Positions 11,010-19,875 of a stretch of 43,755 nucleotides of DNA are shown here, piece by piece (position 1 is the first letter of the stretch; the number at the start of each line of letters is the position of its first letter). The DNA is from Bacteroidota bacterium. GTDB taxonomy: Bacteria; Bacteroidota; Ignavibacteria; UBA10030; UBA6906. The notes beneath the pieces were generated by a model that made no database searches, had not been told where the DNA came from, and was given only the letters and a program-made list of their open reading frames with translations. The DNA is taken from assembly GCA_030835135.1 (NCBI GenBank), contig JAUQWO010000067.1, forward strand, positions 1-43,755, given 5' to 3'. Both the position numbers and the translations under genes were made by a program.

Positions 11010-11346
11010 TCTTGTGGATCTCATTGATCAGCGTATTGATGCGGTGCACCCGGTCCATCGTTGTATCATGATAGAACTGCAGGTCCGGGATGAAACGCAA
11101 CGTCAGCTTGCGTGCCACCATGCCCCGGATGTGGGACCGTTCCTGCTCCAGCATGGCCATCGTCTTCTTCTGGACGTCGGGCGCACCCATGATGCTGAAC
11201 ATCACCTTCGCGATCTTCAGATCGGCGGTGACGCGGACGTCGGTGACGGTAATGAAGCCGTACGCCGGGTTGTTGTAGTCCCTGACCAGCAGGGCCCCGA
11301 TCTCCTCTTTGATCACCGAGGCCACGCGTTCTGTCCGGATCGACAT
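10975..11346 (-). CDS. rbfA: 30S ribosome-binding factor A
   Basis: The 123-residue protein has the KH-like RbfA fold signature: [17 protein letters not shown], then [20 protein letters not shown] and a C-terminal [20 protein letters not shown]. It helps late maturation of the 16S rRNA 5' end on the 30S subunit. ATG 11346 comes one base after the infB stop, so translation is coupled. Its end overlaps the start of truB by about 35 bases. Confidence 0.96.
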   Translation of the reverse strand: MSIRTERVASVIKEEIGALLVRDYNNPAYGFITVTDVRVTADLKIAKVMFSIMGAPDVQKKTMAMLEQERSHIRGMVARKLTLRFIPDLQFYHDTTMDRVHRINTLINEIHKNDSGHGDTSGS

Positions 11347-11347
11347 A

Positions 11348-14125
11348 TCAGAGCTTCCGTTTGCTTTCCACGATCTTGAAGGCTTCGATCGTATCACCCA
11401 CCTTCACGTCGTTGAAATTGTCCAGACCGATACCGCATTCGAAGCCGGCCTCCACCTCGCGGGCATCCTCCTTGAAGCGCTTGAGCGAACTGATCGTCCC
11501 CTCGAACACCTGGATGCCGTCGCGCAACAGGCGCACGCGGTTATGCCGCGCGATCTTGCCGTCCTGCACGTAGCAACCGGCGATCAGACCGATCTTCGGG
11601 ACCTTGAAGACATCGCGCACATCGATCGTGGCAACGATCTCTTCCTTCTTCTCGGGCGACAGCATGCCTTCGAGCGCTTTGTGAATGTCATCGATGGCAT
11701 CATAGATGATGTTGTACGTCCGGATGTCCACCTTTTCTTTCTCGGCCAGACGGCGGGCGTTGAGGTTCGGGCGCACACGGAAGCCGATGATGACGGCATT
11801 CGAGGCCGCGGCCAGGATGATATCCGATTCGGAGATCGTCCCGACGCCGCTATGGATGACGTTCAGCTTCACTTCCTTGTGCTGGATCTTCATGAGCGAA
11901 TCGGCGAGTGCCTCGACCGAACCGTCCACGTCGCCCTTCACGATCACGCCCAGCTCCTTGACCTGCCCGTCCTTGATCTGACGGGAGATGTCGTCCAGCG
12001 TGGTGAGGTGGATCTGACGGAAATCCTGCTCGCGTTTGAGCTGCTGACGGCGCAGGGAGATCTCGCGCGCGACCCGGTCGGAATCGACGACCATGAACGT
12101 ATCGCCGGCCTGCGGGAATCCATCCAGACCGGTCAACTGCACCGGCGTGGACGGGCCCGCGAGTTCCACGCGGTTCCCGCGCTCGTCGAACATTGCCCGG
12201 ACCTTCCCGCTGAAGATACCGGCGATGAACGGATCGCCAACCTTGAGCGTACCCTTCTGCACCAGCAACGTCGCCGTGATGCCCTTCCCCTTGTCCAGCT
12301 GCGCTTCCACGATGGTGCCGGATGCGAGGCGGTCGGGGTTCGCCTTCAGCGCCAGGACGTCGGCTTCCAGAAGGATCTTCTCGAGGAGCAGGTCGACGTT
12401 CTTTCCCGTCTTCGCGGAGAGCTCGACGCACTGGTACTTCCCGCCCCACTCTTCCACGAGGATGTTCTTCTCCGAGAGCTGCTGACGGATGCGGTCGGGA
12501 TTGGAATCCGGTTTGTCCGTCTTGTTGACCGCGATGATGATCGGCACGGCGGCGGCCTGCGCGTGGCTGATCGCCTCCAGTGTCTGCGGCATCACGCTGT
12601 CATCGGCCGCGACCACGAGCACGACGATGTCGGTGATCTGCGCACCGCGTGCACGCATGGCCGTGAATGCCTCGTGGCCCGGCGTATCGAGGAACGTGAT
12701 CTTCTGCTGCGACGCGGTCGTCACTTCATACGCACCGATATGCTGCGTGATGCCACCCGCTTCACCTGCCACCACATTGGAACGGCGGATGTAGTCCAGC
12801 AGCGACGTCTTGCCATGGTCCACGTGGCCCATGATCGTCACCACCGCAGCACGTGGCTGCAACGTTTCGGGCGCATCCACCGGTTCGGGGATGTCGCCTT
12901 CCTCCTCGACACCCGAGGAGAACGTCACCTGGAACCCGAATTCATCCGCCACCAGCAGGATCGTGTCCTTGTCCAGGCGCTGGTTGATGGACACCATGAT
13001 GCCGAGTTCCATGCACTTCTTGATGACGTCGGAGACGTTCACCTTCATGAGGTTCGCAAGGTCGTTCACCGAGACGAACTCGGTCACGCGCAGGATACCC
13101 TGCTCACGCAGTGCCTCCTCTTCCTTGCGGAGTTCCTCCTCTTCGCGTTCCTTCCGCTTCCGCTTCTTGAACGCGGTGCGTCCGCTCACCGGAGTGTCAT
13201 CCATTGCGGCGAAGGTGCGGCGGATGGCTTCCTGCACTTCCGACTGATTGACTTCCTTGTGCCGGAGCTTCTTCTTCTTTTTCTTCTTCTTGTCCTGGTC
13301 TTCGGTCTCCGGCGCCTTGGTTTCAGGCACGTCGTCCCGGACCTTCTTTTTGACCTTCTTTTTCTTCTTGTGGTCGTCTGAATCCGAGGCCGGCGTTGCC
13401 GTCGCAGGTTGCGCACCCTTGGCCGCCTTGCCCGGCGCCGGCTTCTTCGGCGCCAGATCCATCTTCCCCTTGATCGTCAGGCCGATCTTGCCGCGCCGAT
13501 CCTTCAGGCTGTCCAACGGCGAGCGGACATCCGAACGGACCTTGGCGGGCGGGGCCTCAGGCTTCGGCTCCTCCACCGGTTCGGCGACCGTTTCCGTGGT
13601 CTCCGCAACCTCTTCTTCGGCGGCCGGTACCGGTGTCGCGTCCTCAACGGCAGCCACGGCCGGCGGCACGTCTTCCGCGACCGGTTCGGGCGTACCGTCG
13701 ACGGATTCCTCGGCGACGTCGATGGGCGCTTCTTCCTGGACCGGGGTGGTATCCTCGATGGGCTCCACTTCGGGTTCGGGGGTCTCCGCGACCGGCAGTT
13801 CCGCTTCGGGGACGTCGGTCTCCGCCGCCTCCTTTGCACTCACCTCCGTACGCGGCGCACCATCGGTCTCTTCGGCCGCCTTGCGCTCCGCACGCTTCTT
13901 GTTCTCGCGGATCTCCTGGATCTTGCGCTGGTGCTTCTCCGCGACGTCCTTATCCTTCTTGAAGTGGATGAGGATGTCGCGCATCATGTCGTCGTCCACC
14001 GACGACATGTGGCCCTTCACCTCATGCCCCTTCTTGCGCAGGAACTCGATCAACGTCTCGTGCGAGATGTTGAGTTCCGTCGCAACCTTGTAGATCTTCT
14101 TTTTCTTTTCTACCGTCTCGGCCAT
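11348..14125 (-). CDS. infB: Translation initiation factor IF-2
   Basis: The 925-residue protein starts with an IF2 N-terminal helical domain (about 10-55). A low-complexity acidic Glu/Pro/Val/Ala linker (about 85-200) and Lys-rich tracts near 253-262 and 279-286 follow. A second N-domain ([20 protein letters not shown], about 347-400) precedes the G domain with GHVDHGKT at 433-440, DTPGHEAF and NKTDKPD. Domains II, III and the fMet-tRNA-binding C-domain complete the protein. It places initiator tRNA on the 30S subunit and hydrolyses GTP on subunit joining. It lies nine bases downstream of nusA. The linker produces large spurious open frames on the other strand. Confidence 0.98.
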   Translation of the reverse strand: MAETVEKKKKIYKVATELNISHETLIEFLRKKGHEVKGHMSSVDDDMMRDILIHFKKDKDVAEKHQRKIQEIRENKKRAERKAAEETDGAPRTEVSAKEAAETDVPEAELPVAETPEPEVEPIEDTTPVQEEAPIDVAEESVDGTPEPVAEDVPPAVAAVEDATPVPAAEEEVAETTETVAEPVEEPKPEAPPAKVRSDVRSPLDSLKDRRGKIGLTIKGKMDLAPKKPAPGKAAKGAQPATATPASDSDDHKKKKKVKKKVRDDVPETKAPETEDQDKKKKKKKKLRHKEVNQSEVQEAIRRTFAAMDDTPVSGRTAFKKRKRKEREEEELRKEEEALREQGILRVTEFVSVNDLANLMKVNVSDVIKKCMELGIMVSINQRLDKDTILLVADEFGFQVTFSSGVEEEGDIPEPVDAPETLQPRAAVVTIMGHVDHGKTSLLDYIRRSNVVAGEAGGITQHIGAYEVTTASQQKITFLDTPGHEAFTAMRARGAQITDIVVLVVAADDSVMPQTLEAISHAQAAAVPIIIAVNKTDKPDSNPDRIRQQLSEKNILVEEWGGKYQCVELSAKTGKNVDLLLEKILLEADVLALKANPDRLASGTIVEAQLDKGKGITATLLVQKGTLKVGDPFIAGIFSGKVRAMFDERGNRVELAGPSTPVQLTGLDGFPQAGDTFMVVDSDRVAREISLRRQQLKREQDFRQIHLTTLDDISRQIKDGQVKELGVIVKGDVDGSVEALADSLMKIQHKEVKLNVIHSGVGTISESDIILAAASNAVIIGFRVRPNLNARRLAEKEKVDIRTYNIIYDAIDDIHKALEGMLSPEKKEEIVATIDVRDVFKVPKIGLIAGCYVQDGKIARHNRVRLLRDGIQVFEGTISSLKRFKEDAREVEAGFECGIGLDNFNDVKVGDTIEAFKIVESKRKL

Positions 14126-14134
14126 GCGATTCCT

Positions 14135-15532
14135 TTACGAGTTCTTGCCCCCGTCACCGGGCGCGGGCTGCGCCTGGTCGGTGGCTCCCGCTGCGGGTGC
14201 GGGGCGCGGAGCGCTCACGCCTCCCGGCGGCAGATCGTCGGGTGTGGCCGTGGCGATCGGTTTGCCCGGCTCCACCTGTTCCTCTTCGTCCTCCACCTCG
14301 GCCTCCTCGAGATCGCGGCGGATCATGTCGCGGATCTCTTTGATCCTCGCCTCATCCAGCCCCTCGATCGCGAGCAACGAGTCCATGGTGGCGTTCAATA
14401 CGTCTTTGGCCGTTTCAAGGCCGGCATTGATCAGCTTGTCGTACAACTCCGCACCGAGCTCGGGTTTGAAGTCCACCAACTCGATGTCGTAATCGTCTTC
14501 GTCGCCGCCCTCCTTGATGAGATTGATCTCGTATCCCGTCAGCTTGCTTGCCAGACGGATGTTCTGGCCGTTGCGCCCGATGGCCAGCGATACCTGGTCC
14601 GATGCCACAAGCACGTTCGCGGTCCGCGCATCCTTGTCGACCTCCACCCCTTTCAGCTTCGCCGGGGCGAGGGCGCGCGCGATGAACAGCTCCGGCACGT
14701 CCGCATAGTTGATGACATCGATGTTCTCGTTGTTCAATTCCCGCACGATCGTGTGGATGCGCACGCCCTTCATGCCCACGCAGGCACCCACCGCATCGAT
14801 GCGGTCGTCGTGCGATTCCACCGCCACCTTGGCGCGTTCACCCGGTTCGCGGGCGATGCGCTTGATCTCGATGATGCCGTCGTAGATCTCGGGGATCTCC
14901 ATTTCGAACAGCTTCGACAGGAACATGGGATCGGCACGCGAGACGATGACGGCCGGATTGCCGTTGTTCTTGCGCACTTCCTTCACGGCCGCGCGGATCG
15001 TATCGCCCTTCTTATACCGTTCCTTGAAGATCTGCTCGGCCTTCGGCAGGATCAGCTCGTTCCGGTTGTGGTTGATCAGGATCTCGTTCCGGCGGATCTG
15101 ATAGATCTCGCCGACGATGATGTCACCCACCGTGTTGTTGTACTCATTGAACATCAACTCGCGCTCGATCTCCTTGATGCGCTGGTTGAGATTCTGCTTC
15201 GCGCTTACCACCAGGCGGCGGCCGAACGTCACCAGGGGGACGACCTCGACATAGTCCTCGCCGACGTCCAGGTCCTCACCAGAGAGTTCCTTTGCCGTCT
15301 CGCGGTCGATCTGGGTCGCGGGATTCTCGACGGTCTCCACGACCTCACGCTCGAGAAAGATCTCGATGTCGCCCTTGTCCATATTGACGACCACATCGAA
15401 TTTCGCGTCCTGGCCGTACTTCTTGCGGACCATCATCGAAAAGACATCCTCGACGATGCCGGCGAGAATGTCCTTGTCGATCCCCTTCTCGCGGACCATC
15501 TGCGCGAATGATTCGACGATCTCGGAATTCAT
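14135..15532 (-). CDS. nusA: Transcription termination/antitermination factor NusA
   Basis: The 465-residue protein contains the NusA N-domain (about 1-125), an S1 domain (about 135-200), tandem KH domains (about 200-345; VGACVGMKGVRIHTIVREL is the first KH core, SLAIGRNGQNIRLASKLTG the second) and a short helical C-terminus. It binds RNA polymerase and nascent RNA, controlling pausing, termination and antitermination. ATG 15532 (MNSEIVESFAQM) is chosen by family N-terminus, 40 bases after the rimP stop. The last 40 residues are Pro/Ala-rich and probably disordered. Confidence 0.97.
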   Translation of the reverse strand: MNSEIVESFAQMVREKGIDKDILAGIVEDVFSMMVRKKYGQDAKFDVVVNMDKGDIEIFLEREVVETVENPATQIDRETAKELSGEDLDVGEDYVEVVPLVTFGRRLVVSAKQNLNQRIKEIERELMFNEYNNTVGDIIVGEIYQIRRNEILINHNRNELILPKAEQIFKERYKKGDTIRAAVKEVRKNNGNPAVIVSRADPMFLSKLFEMEIPEIYDGIIEIKRIAREPGERAKVAVESHDDRIDAVGACVGMKGVRIHTIVRELNNENIDVINYADVPELFIARALAPAKLKGVEVDKDARTANVLVASDQVSLAIGRNGQNIRLASKLTGYEINLIKEGGDEDDYDIELVDFKPELGAELYDKLINAGLETAKDVLNATMDSLLAIEGLDEARIKEIRDMIRRDLEEAEVEDEEEQVEPGKPIATATPDDLPPGGVSAPRPAPAAGATDQAQPAPGDGGKNS

Positions 15533-15572
15533 TACACCCTCCACATATGAGAACAGATTGTGCCCGGCGATC

Positions 15573-16025
15573 TCACCAGGGCAACACGATTCGCGCCTCA
15601 CTGATTTCGCTGAAAGCCAGCCGCACGCTCATGTCAGCCTTCGCCTTCAGGACAACCACATCATCCTCCACTGCTTCAAGCGTCCCGGTGACCGCCTCGC
15701 TTTCCGGCGCGCCCGTCATGGTGATGCGGAGCGGACGCCCGATGTGCTTTTTGTATTGCCAGAGGTACCGCAGGGGGCGGTCAAGACCGGGCGACGAGAC
15801 CTCCAGCCGGTACTCCTCGGCGATCAGCCCCTTCCCGTCCAACTCGCCACTGATGCGCCGGCTGACCTCCGCACACACGTCGGTCGTGACCGGGCCGGGG
15901 GCGTCCAGATATACCTCGAGGACTGGTCTGCGGTAATGACCGCGCATGACCAGATCCACGAGAACGGCCTGACTCTCCGCTACACTAGCTTCGATGATCT
16001 GCCGGACGGTATCCGGAAGCTGCAT
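15573..16025 (-). CDS. rimP: Ribosome maturation factor RimP
   Basis: The 150-residue protein has the RimP hallmarks DVCAEVSRRISGEL, YRLEVSSPGLDRPL and a C-terminal SH3-like domain ending in KADMSVRLAFSEISEARIVL. It assists 30S assembly. ATG 16025 is preceded by AGGAA at five bases. It is the first gene of the rimP-nusA-infB-rbfA-truB-ribF-rpsO-pnp operon, preceded by a recognisable promoter and a leader hairpin. Confidence 0.95.
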   Translation of the reverse strand: MQLPDTVRQIIEASVAESQAVLVDLVMRGHYRRPVLEVYLDAPGPVTTDVCAEVSRRISGELDGKGLIAEEYRLEVSSPGLDRPLRYLWQYKKHIGRPLRITMTGAPESEAVTGTLEAVEDDVVVLKAKADMSVRLAFSEISEARIVLPW

Positions 16026-16050
16026 GGAGTTCCTGCTTGTGCAAATGAAA

Positions 16051-16069
16051 ATAGCCCGTTACGGGCTAT
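16051..16069 (-). promoter_or_regulatory. Leader hairpin before rimP
   Basis: A perfect 8-bp stem (ATAGCCCG/CGGGCTAT) with a three-base loop lies between the predicted transcription start and rimP. On the minus strand it is followed by TTTTCATTTG, so it could act as a weak attenuator of the operon, perhaps sensing NusA. It is a structural observation only. Confidence 0.45.
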
Positions 16070-16082
16070 CTCTACAAACCGT

Positions 16083-16110
16083 ATTATAGTAAGGGTTTCG
16101 CGCGACAAAA
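16083..16110 (-). promoter_or_regulatory. Promoter of the rimP-pnp operon
   Basis: On the minus strand, TTTTGT (16110-16105) and a consensus TATAAT (16088-16083) are separated by 16 bases. Transcription would start near 16076, about 50 bases before rimP. Confidence 0.65.
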
Positions 16111-16169
16111 GCAAGGAAAATATGAAACAGCAGCCCCCTACACGATCAGGGGCAGGTCCGCGGAATACC

Positions 16170-16198
16170 TTGCAGTTCACCCTCCGGGACGCTATATT
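16170..16198 (+). promoter_or_regulatory. Promoter of the 16209 gene
   Basis: TTGCAG (16170-16175), a 17-base spacer and TATATT (16193-16198). The predicted start near 16205 leaves only a few bases before the ATG at 16209, suggesting a nearly leaderless message. Confidence 0.5.
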
Positions 16199-16208
16199 CT
16201 CCCTCTCC

Positions 16209-16940
16209 ATGCAACGATCCTTCACATCCTGCGTTCTCCTGGCCCTTCTCGGGGCATCCGCGCTCCTGGCCTGCTGCCAGACAGCCCGGGCCCAGGAATC
16301 TCCACAACACACCCCCGCTGTCGCGTATCCCGGACCACTGAACCTCTGGCAGTGGGAGCGATCGGTCGGCATCAGCCTCAGCACACTGCCCAGGGTGATC
16401 GTCGAAGAGGAATTGAACCAGTCACCCGCTCTCGACGCACGCTCCCGCCTTGGCCTGCCGTGGGGATTCAGCGCCGAGGTACGCATCCTCGCGCAGGTCC
16501 TCACCAACCATGTTGAGTGCGGCGGGAGCTGGTCGTTCTCTCTCGGACGCTTCGCGTTTTCCATTGGCGACAACGCCGCCTTCTGGTTCGGATTCCTGAC
16601 CATCGATGGGTTCGACAACAGCGCGAATGGCTGGCTCAACTACCCGCACGTCTCCATCGGGTACGACCTCGGACGGTTCCGCTGCACCCTGCGCGCGGAC
16701 ATGCTCCTCGTCCTTTCGTTCCGTTCGTATGCCGGCGACTACCTCCTCGCCTCCGACAAGAACGGGTTCGGCGGATACTCCGCAAGCCTGACGATCGAAC
16801 AACCCTTCTGGAAGAACACCCATGTCCTCATCGGGTTCAAGGCGTCATACCTGAAATACTTCTATCAGTCGTGGTTCACGTTCGAGACATTCAACCGGTA
16901 TCTCTTCATTCCCGAACTCTCCTTCGGCTTCCTTCTGTGA
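16209..16940 (+). CDS. Secreted beta-rich envelope protein, unknown function
   Basis: The 243-residue protein has an N-terminal signal peptide (MQRSFTSC then a Leu/Ala-rich core) with likely cleavage after TARA, about residue 34. The mature part alternates aromatic and polar residues in short strands (RCTLRADMLLVLSF, HVLIGFKASYLKYFYQ) and ends in FLL, as expected for a small outer-membrane beta-barrel, though no family is recognised. Its stop overlaps the GTG start of the glycerophosphodiesterase, so the two are co-translated. ATG 16209 is chosen because it starts the signal peptide; the frame is open far upstream without protein-like sequence. Confidence 0.72.
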   Translation: MQRSFTSCVLLALLGASALLACCQTARAQESPQHTPAVAYPGPLNLWQWERSVGISLSTLPRVIVEEELNQSPALDARSRLGLPWGFSAEVRILAQVLTNHVECGGSWSFSLGRFAFSIGDNAAFWFGFLTIDGFDNSANGWLNYPHVSIGYDLGRFRCTLRADMLLVLSFRSYAGDYLLASDKNGFGGYSASLTIEQPFWKNTHVLIGFKASYLKYFYQSWFTFETFNRYLFIPELSFGFLL

Positions 16941-18232
16941 CGCGCCGGATCGCCATAGCGCTGGCCGTCCTCCTCGTGTTCGCATCGTGTGCACCGGAGG
17001 ACACCGTGATCGTCCCTGACGATGCGTCCTATGCGCTCCCTCCCGGGACATCACCCCTGGCGCCCGCTTCACGCAGGGTCCTCGAAGGGGTGTATCAGGT
17101 CCTGGACACTGCCAAACCCTTCGGCGAGTACCTTGTGCTTCGGTGGAGCTATGTGGCGAACGGTGCAGACACGACACACTATCTGTCCATGTTCGGTGGA
17201 CGCGAGGTCAGCTATCTCATTCTTGAAGGCGGACGGACGGACTCCACCGTCCACTTCTCGGGGTACTGGCGGAAGATGACCTCGTTCCAGACCGGCAATG
17301 CGGCCTTCACCATCATCCCGGCGAACGGCGGCAGCGCCATCACGGCGGTCCTGCCACATGCCCAACGTGATACGCTCACGATCACGGGACGGTACGATAC
17401 CGGCAGCGGGTCCGAAGGCCAACCCATGACCCTCCGGTACGTGCGGCCTCTCTACGTCACCACACCATTCGCCATCATCGGACACCGGGCCGGCGGCCGC
17501 AACTCCGACATGTTGCCCGCCAGCGAGAATACGGTTGCCATGACCCTCATGGCCGAACGGCTCGGGGCGAACGGGATCGAGATCGATGTGCGCATGACGA
17601 CGGACAACGTGCCGATCCTCTTCCACGATGAGAACCTGAATCTCCGGCTGAACATCAAGAACGGACTCGTCGGCCCCGTGGAATCATATTCCTACGCACA
17701 GTTGCAGACGTTCGTCCGGCTCCTCCACGGCGAAAGCATTCCGACCCTCAAGGAAGTCCTGGATGCGGTGATCGATCGCACCAACCTCCGCATCGTCTGG
17801 CTCGACATGAAATCCGCGCGCCCCTCCATGGCCGCCGTCCGCGCCGTCCAGCGTGCGGCGATGGCCCGTGCCAATGCGCAGGCGGCGCTGGGCAAACGCA
17901 ATCCGCTGGTGATCCTCATCGGACTGCCGGACGAGGCGAAGGCGGATGAGTACATGACGTTGCCCGACCGCAGTGAGGCGTACGCGATCTGTGAACTCGG
18001 ACTGGATCAGGTGCGCCGCACATCCGCGAACGTCTGGGCTCCCCGGTGGACGATGGGCACACCGCCGGCAGACGTGGCCCAGATGCATGCGGAGGGTCGC
18101 AAGGTGCTCGTGTGGACCCTTGACGTCCCGCAGTACATCTCCCAGTTCATTCAGCAGGGCGACCTTGACGGGATCCTGTCGAACTATCCCTCCAGCGTCG
18201 CCTTCATGTACTTCGTGCGGCCACCACAATGA
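16937..18232 (+). CDS. Lipoprotein with a C-terminal glycerophosphodiester phosphodiesterase domain
   Basis: The 431-residue protein starts at GTG 16937, overlapping the preceding stop as GTGA. A lipoprotein signal ends in VFASC (lipid-modified Cys18). Residues 45-170 form a beta-rich region I cannot assign. From about 178 comes a GDPD domain with IGHRAG (His183, Arg184), Glu197 in the ENT motif, IEIDVRMT (Glu215, Asp217) and His230 in ILFHDE, the expected metal and catalytic residues. It should cleave glycerophosphodiesters to glycerol-3-phosphate and an alcohol, outside the cytoplasm. It lies between two beta-barrel-like genes, suggesting lipid or phosphate scavenging at the envelope. Confidence 0.88.
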   Translation: MTRRIAIALAVLLVFASCAPEDTVIVPDDASYALPPGTSPLAPASRRVLEGVYQVLDTAKPFGEYLVLRWSYVANGADTTHYLSMFGGREVSYLILEGGRTDSTVHFSGYWRKMTSFQTGNAAFTIIPANGGSAITAVLPHAQRDTLTITGRYDTGSGSEGQPMTLRYVRPLYVTTPFAIIGHRAGGRNSDMLPASENTVAMTLMAERLGANGIEIDVRMTTDNVPILFHDENLNLRLNIKNGLVGPVESYSYAQLQTFVRLLHGESIPTLKEVLDAVIDRTNLRIVWLDMKSARPSMAAVRAVQRAAMARANAQAALGKRNPLVILIGLPDEAKADEYMTLPDRSEAYAICELGLDQVRRTSANVWAPRWTMGTPPADVAQMHAEGRKVLVWTLDVPQYISQFIQQGDLDGILSNYPSSVAFMYFVRPPQ

Positions 18233-18834
18233 GCACACGGCACACGCTGCGCCTCCTCTGTCTCCTGTCCTGTGTGATGACGTCGCTCTTCACGGGCACG
18301 CCGGCCTGTGCGCAGCCGCATCCCGACTCATCCTATGCCGTCGTCCTGTATGGTGGTGCCGGTCTCACCCGCTACGTTGCGGCGATCAACACGCCGGTCG
18401 GGGTGCGCGCATCACTCCACCCGGGCGGCGCCGCTTTCACACTCCGTGCCATGTGGTACCCGGATCACCTCCTGCGGGTGGGCATTGAAACGGGCTGGGT
18501 GCGGTTCTATTCGTACACGCTGCACGGTGCGGCCGACGGGAACCTCACAACCTCCGCGGCTCCGTTACTCCTCGTGTTCTCCATGCCGGTGACCGAACGG
18601 TTGAATGCGTACGTGGGGGGGGGTGGCTATTACGTGTCGTCAAAGCTCGACTTCGAGGGGGTGGTGCGCGAAACGAAGTTCAGCCAGGGATACATGCTTG
18701 GCGCATCCTACCACTTCCCGTTGAACGAGACGCTGGGCCTCGCCGCTGAACTCAAGTGGTACAATGCGAGTCAATTTGAAGATGGGACGTTCTGCGCCCA
18801 GGCGATGATCGTCTGGCGGTGCCTCTCCTGGTAG
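18229..18834 (+). CDS. Small outer-membrane beta-barrel-like protein
   Basis: The 201-residue protein has a signal peptide cleaved probably after ACA (about residue 28). The mature part of repeated amphipathic strands contains Gly-rich turns (AYVGGGGYYVSSKLDF, YMLGASYHFPLNETLGLAAELKWY) and ends in Trp, typical of an eight-stranded OmpA/OmpW-like barrel. It overlaps the previous stop as ATGA, completing a three-gene operon. Its end is only three bases from the convergent threonine aldolase gene. No specific function can be read. Confidence 0.75.
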   Translation: MSTRHTLRLLCLLSCVMTSLFTGTPACAQPHPDSSYAVVLYGGAGLTRYVAAINTPVGVRASLHPGGAAFTLRAMWYPDHLLRVGIETGWVRFYSYTLHGAADGNLTTSAAPLLLVFSMPVTERLNAYVGGGGYYVSSKLDFEGVVRETKFSQGYMLGASYHFPLNETLGLAAELKWYNASQFEDGTFCAQAMIVWRCLSW

Positions 18835-18837
18835 CGG

Positions 18838-19875
18838 TCAGCGACCCCCGGATGTGAACACGCGCACCATGATCTGCGCGGCGGTGCGCACATCCTCTGC
18901 AGAGACATCGAGATGCGTCACGGCGCGCAATGTGCGCTCGCTTGCCTGACTCACCCGGACACCGGCCGCGGCGCACCGCGCCGCCCACTCGCCTGCCCCG
19001 ATCCCGGTGCCCGCGGTGTCCATGATCACGATGTTCGATTGCACGGTGGCCATGTCGATGACGACACCCGGTATGCCGCCAACGACGGTCGCGAACGCCA
19101 GCGCATGTGCATGGTCCTCCGCGAGCCGGTCGACGTTGTGATCCAATGCATACAGGCCCGCCGCAGCCAGGATCCCTGCCTGCCGCATCCCGCCACCGAA
19201 GATCTTCCGGTAGTGCCTCGCCTCCTCGATGAAGTCCCTGGACCCGGCAATGACCGACCCGACCGGCGCCCCGAGCCCCTTCGAAAGACACACGGACACC
19301 GAGTCCACATGGGCACAATACGATGCCGGGGTCTCCCCCGACGCCACGCATGCATTCCACAGACGCGCGCCGTCCAGGTGCACCCGCAGGCCGGCATCGT
19401 GTGCCACCCGTGCGATCGATGCGAAGGCATCGAGCGGATACACTGCCCCGCCGGCCCGATTGTGCGTGTTCTCCAGGCAGAGGAGGCGCGTCCTTGGCAT
19501 GTAGTAGATGTCGGGACGGATCGCCTGACGCACGTCGTCCGCCGCAAACACACCGCGCGTTCCGTGCACCTGGTGGATCTGCACGGACGAGAGGAAGGCC
19601 GCGCCGGCGGTCTCGTAGAAGAATACATGCGCCCCTGCTTCAGCGATCACTTCATCGCCCGCGCGGGTATGGGTCTTGATGCAGAGCTGGTTGCCCATCG
19701 TCCCGCTTGCCACGAACAGCGCGCGCTCTTTCCCGAGGAGATCCGCGACCCGGTCCTGCAGCCGGTTCACGGTGGGGTCTTCGCCGAACACATCGTCGCC
19801 GACCTCCGCTGCTGCCATTGCCTGCCGCATCGCCGGTGAAGGGCGTGTGAGGGTGTCACTTCTCAGATCAATCAT
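18838..19875 (-). CDS. ltaE: Low-specificity L-threonine aldolase
   Basis: The 345-residue PLP enzyme begins [20 protein letters not shown] and contains [36 protein letters not shown] and the PLP lysine in [12 protein letters not shown] (Lys199). All are diagnostic of fold-type I threonine aldolases, which split L-threonine or allo-threonine into glycine and acetaldehyde. ATG 19875 overlaps the lnt stop (ATGA). It is the last gene of the long minus-strand run. Confidence 0.95.
   Translation of the reverse strand: MIDLRSDTLTRPSPAMRQAMAAAEVGDDVFGEDPTVNRLQDRVADLLGKERALFVASGTMGNQLCIKTHTRAGDEVIAEAGAHVFFYETAGAAFLSSVQIHQVHGTRGVFAADDVRQAIRPDIYYMPRTRLLCLENTHNRAGGAVYPLDAFASIARVAHDAGLRVHLDGARLWNACVASGETPASYCAHVDSVSVCLSKGLGAPVGSVIAGSRDFIEEARHYRKIFGGGMRQAGILAAAGLYALDHNVDRLAEDHAHALAFATVVGGIPGVVIDMATVQSNIVIMDTAGTGIGAGEWAARCAAAGVRVSQASERTLRAVTHLDVSAEDVRTAAQIMVRVFTSGGR

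Noticed and set aside
13266-13372. TTC/TTT-rich tract as a microsatellite or phase-variation site
   Set aside because: It encodes the Lys-rich segments of IF-2 in mixed AAG/AAA codons and is not a uniform repeat.
13248-14093. A Ser/Gly/Thr-rich 281-codon plus-strand frame resembling a low-complexity surface protein
   Set aside because: It is the reverse of the acidic and Lys-rich linker of IF-2 and has no independent start signal.
11309-15511. Long plus-strand open frames of about 690 and 700 codons
   Set aside because: They mirror infB and nusA on the other strand and show no domains, ribosome-binding logic or natural composition.
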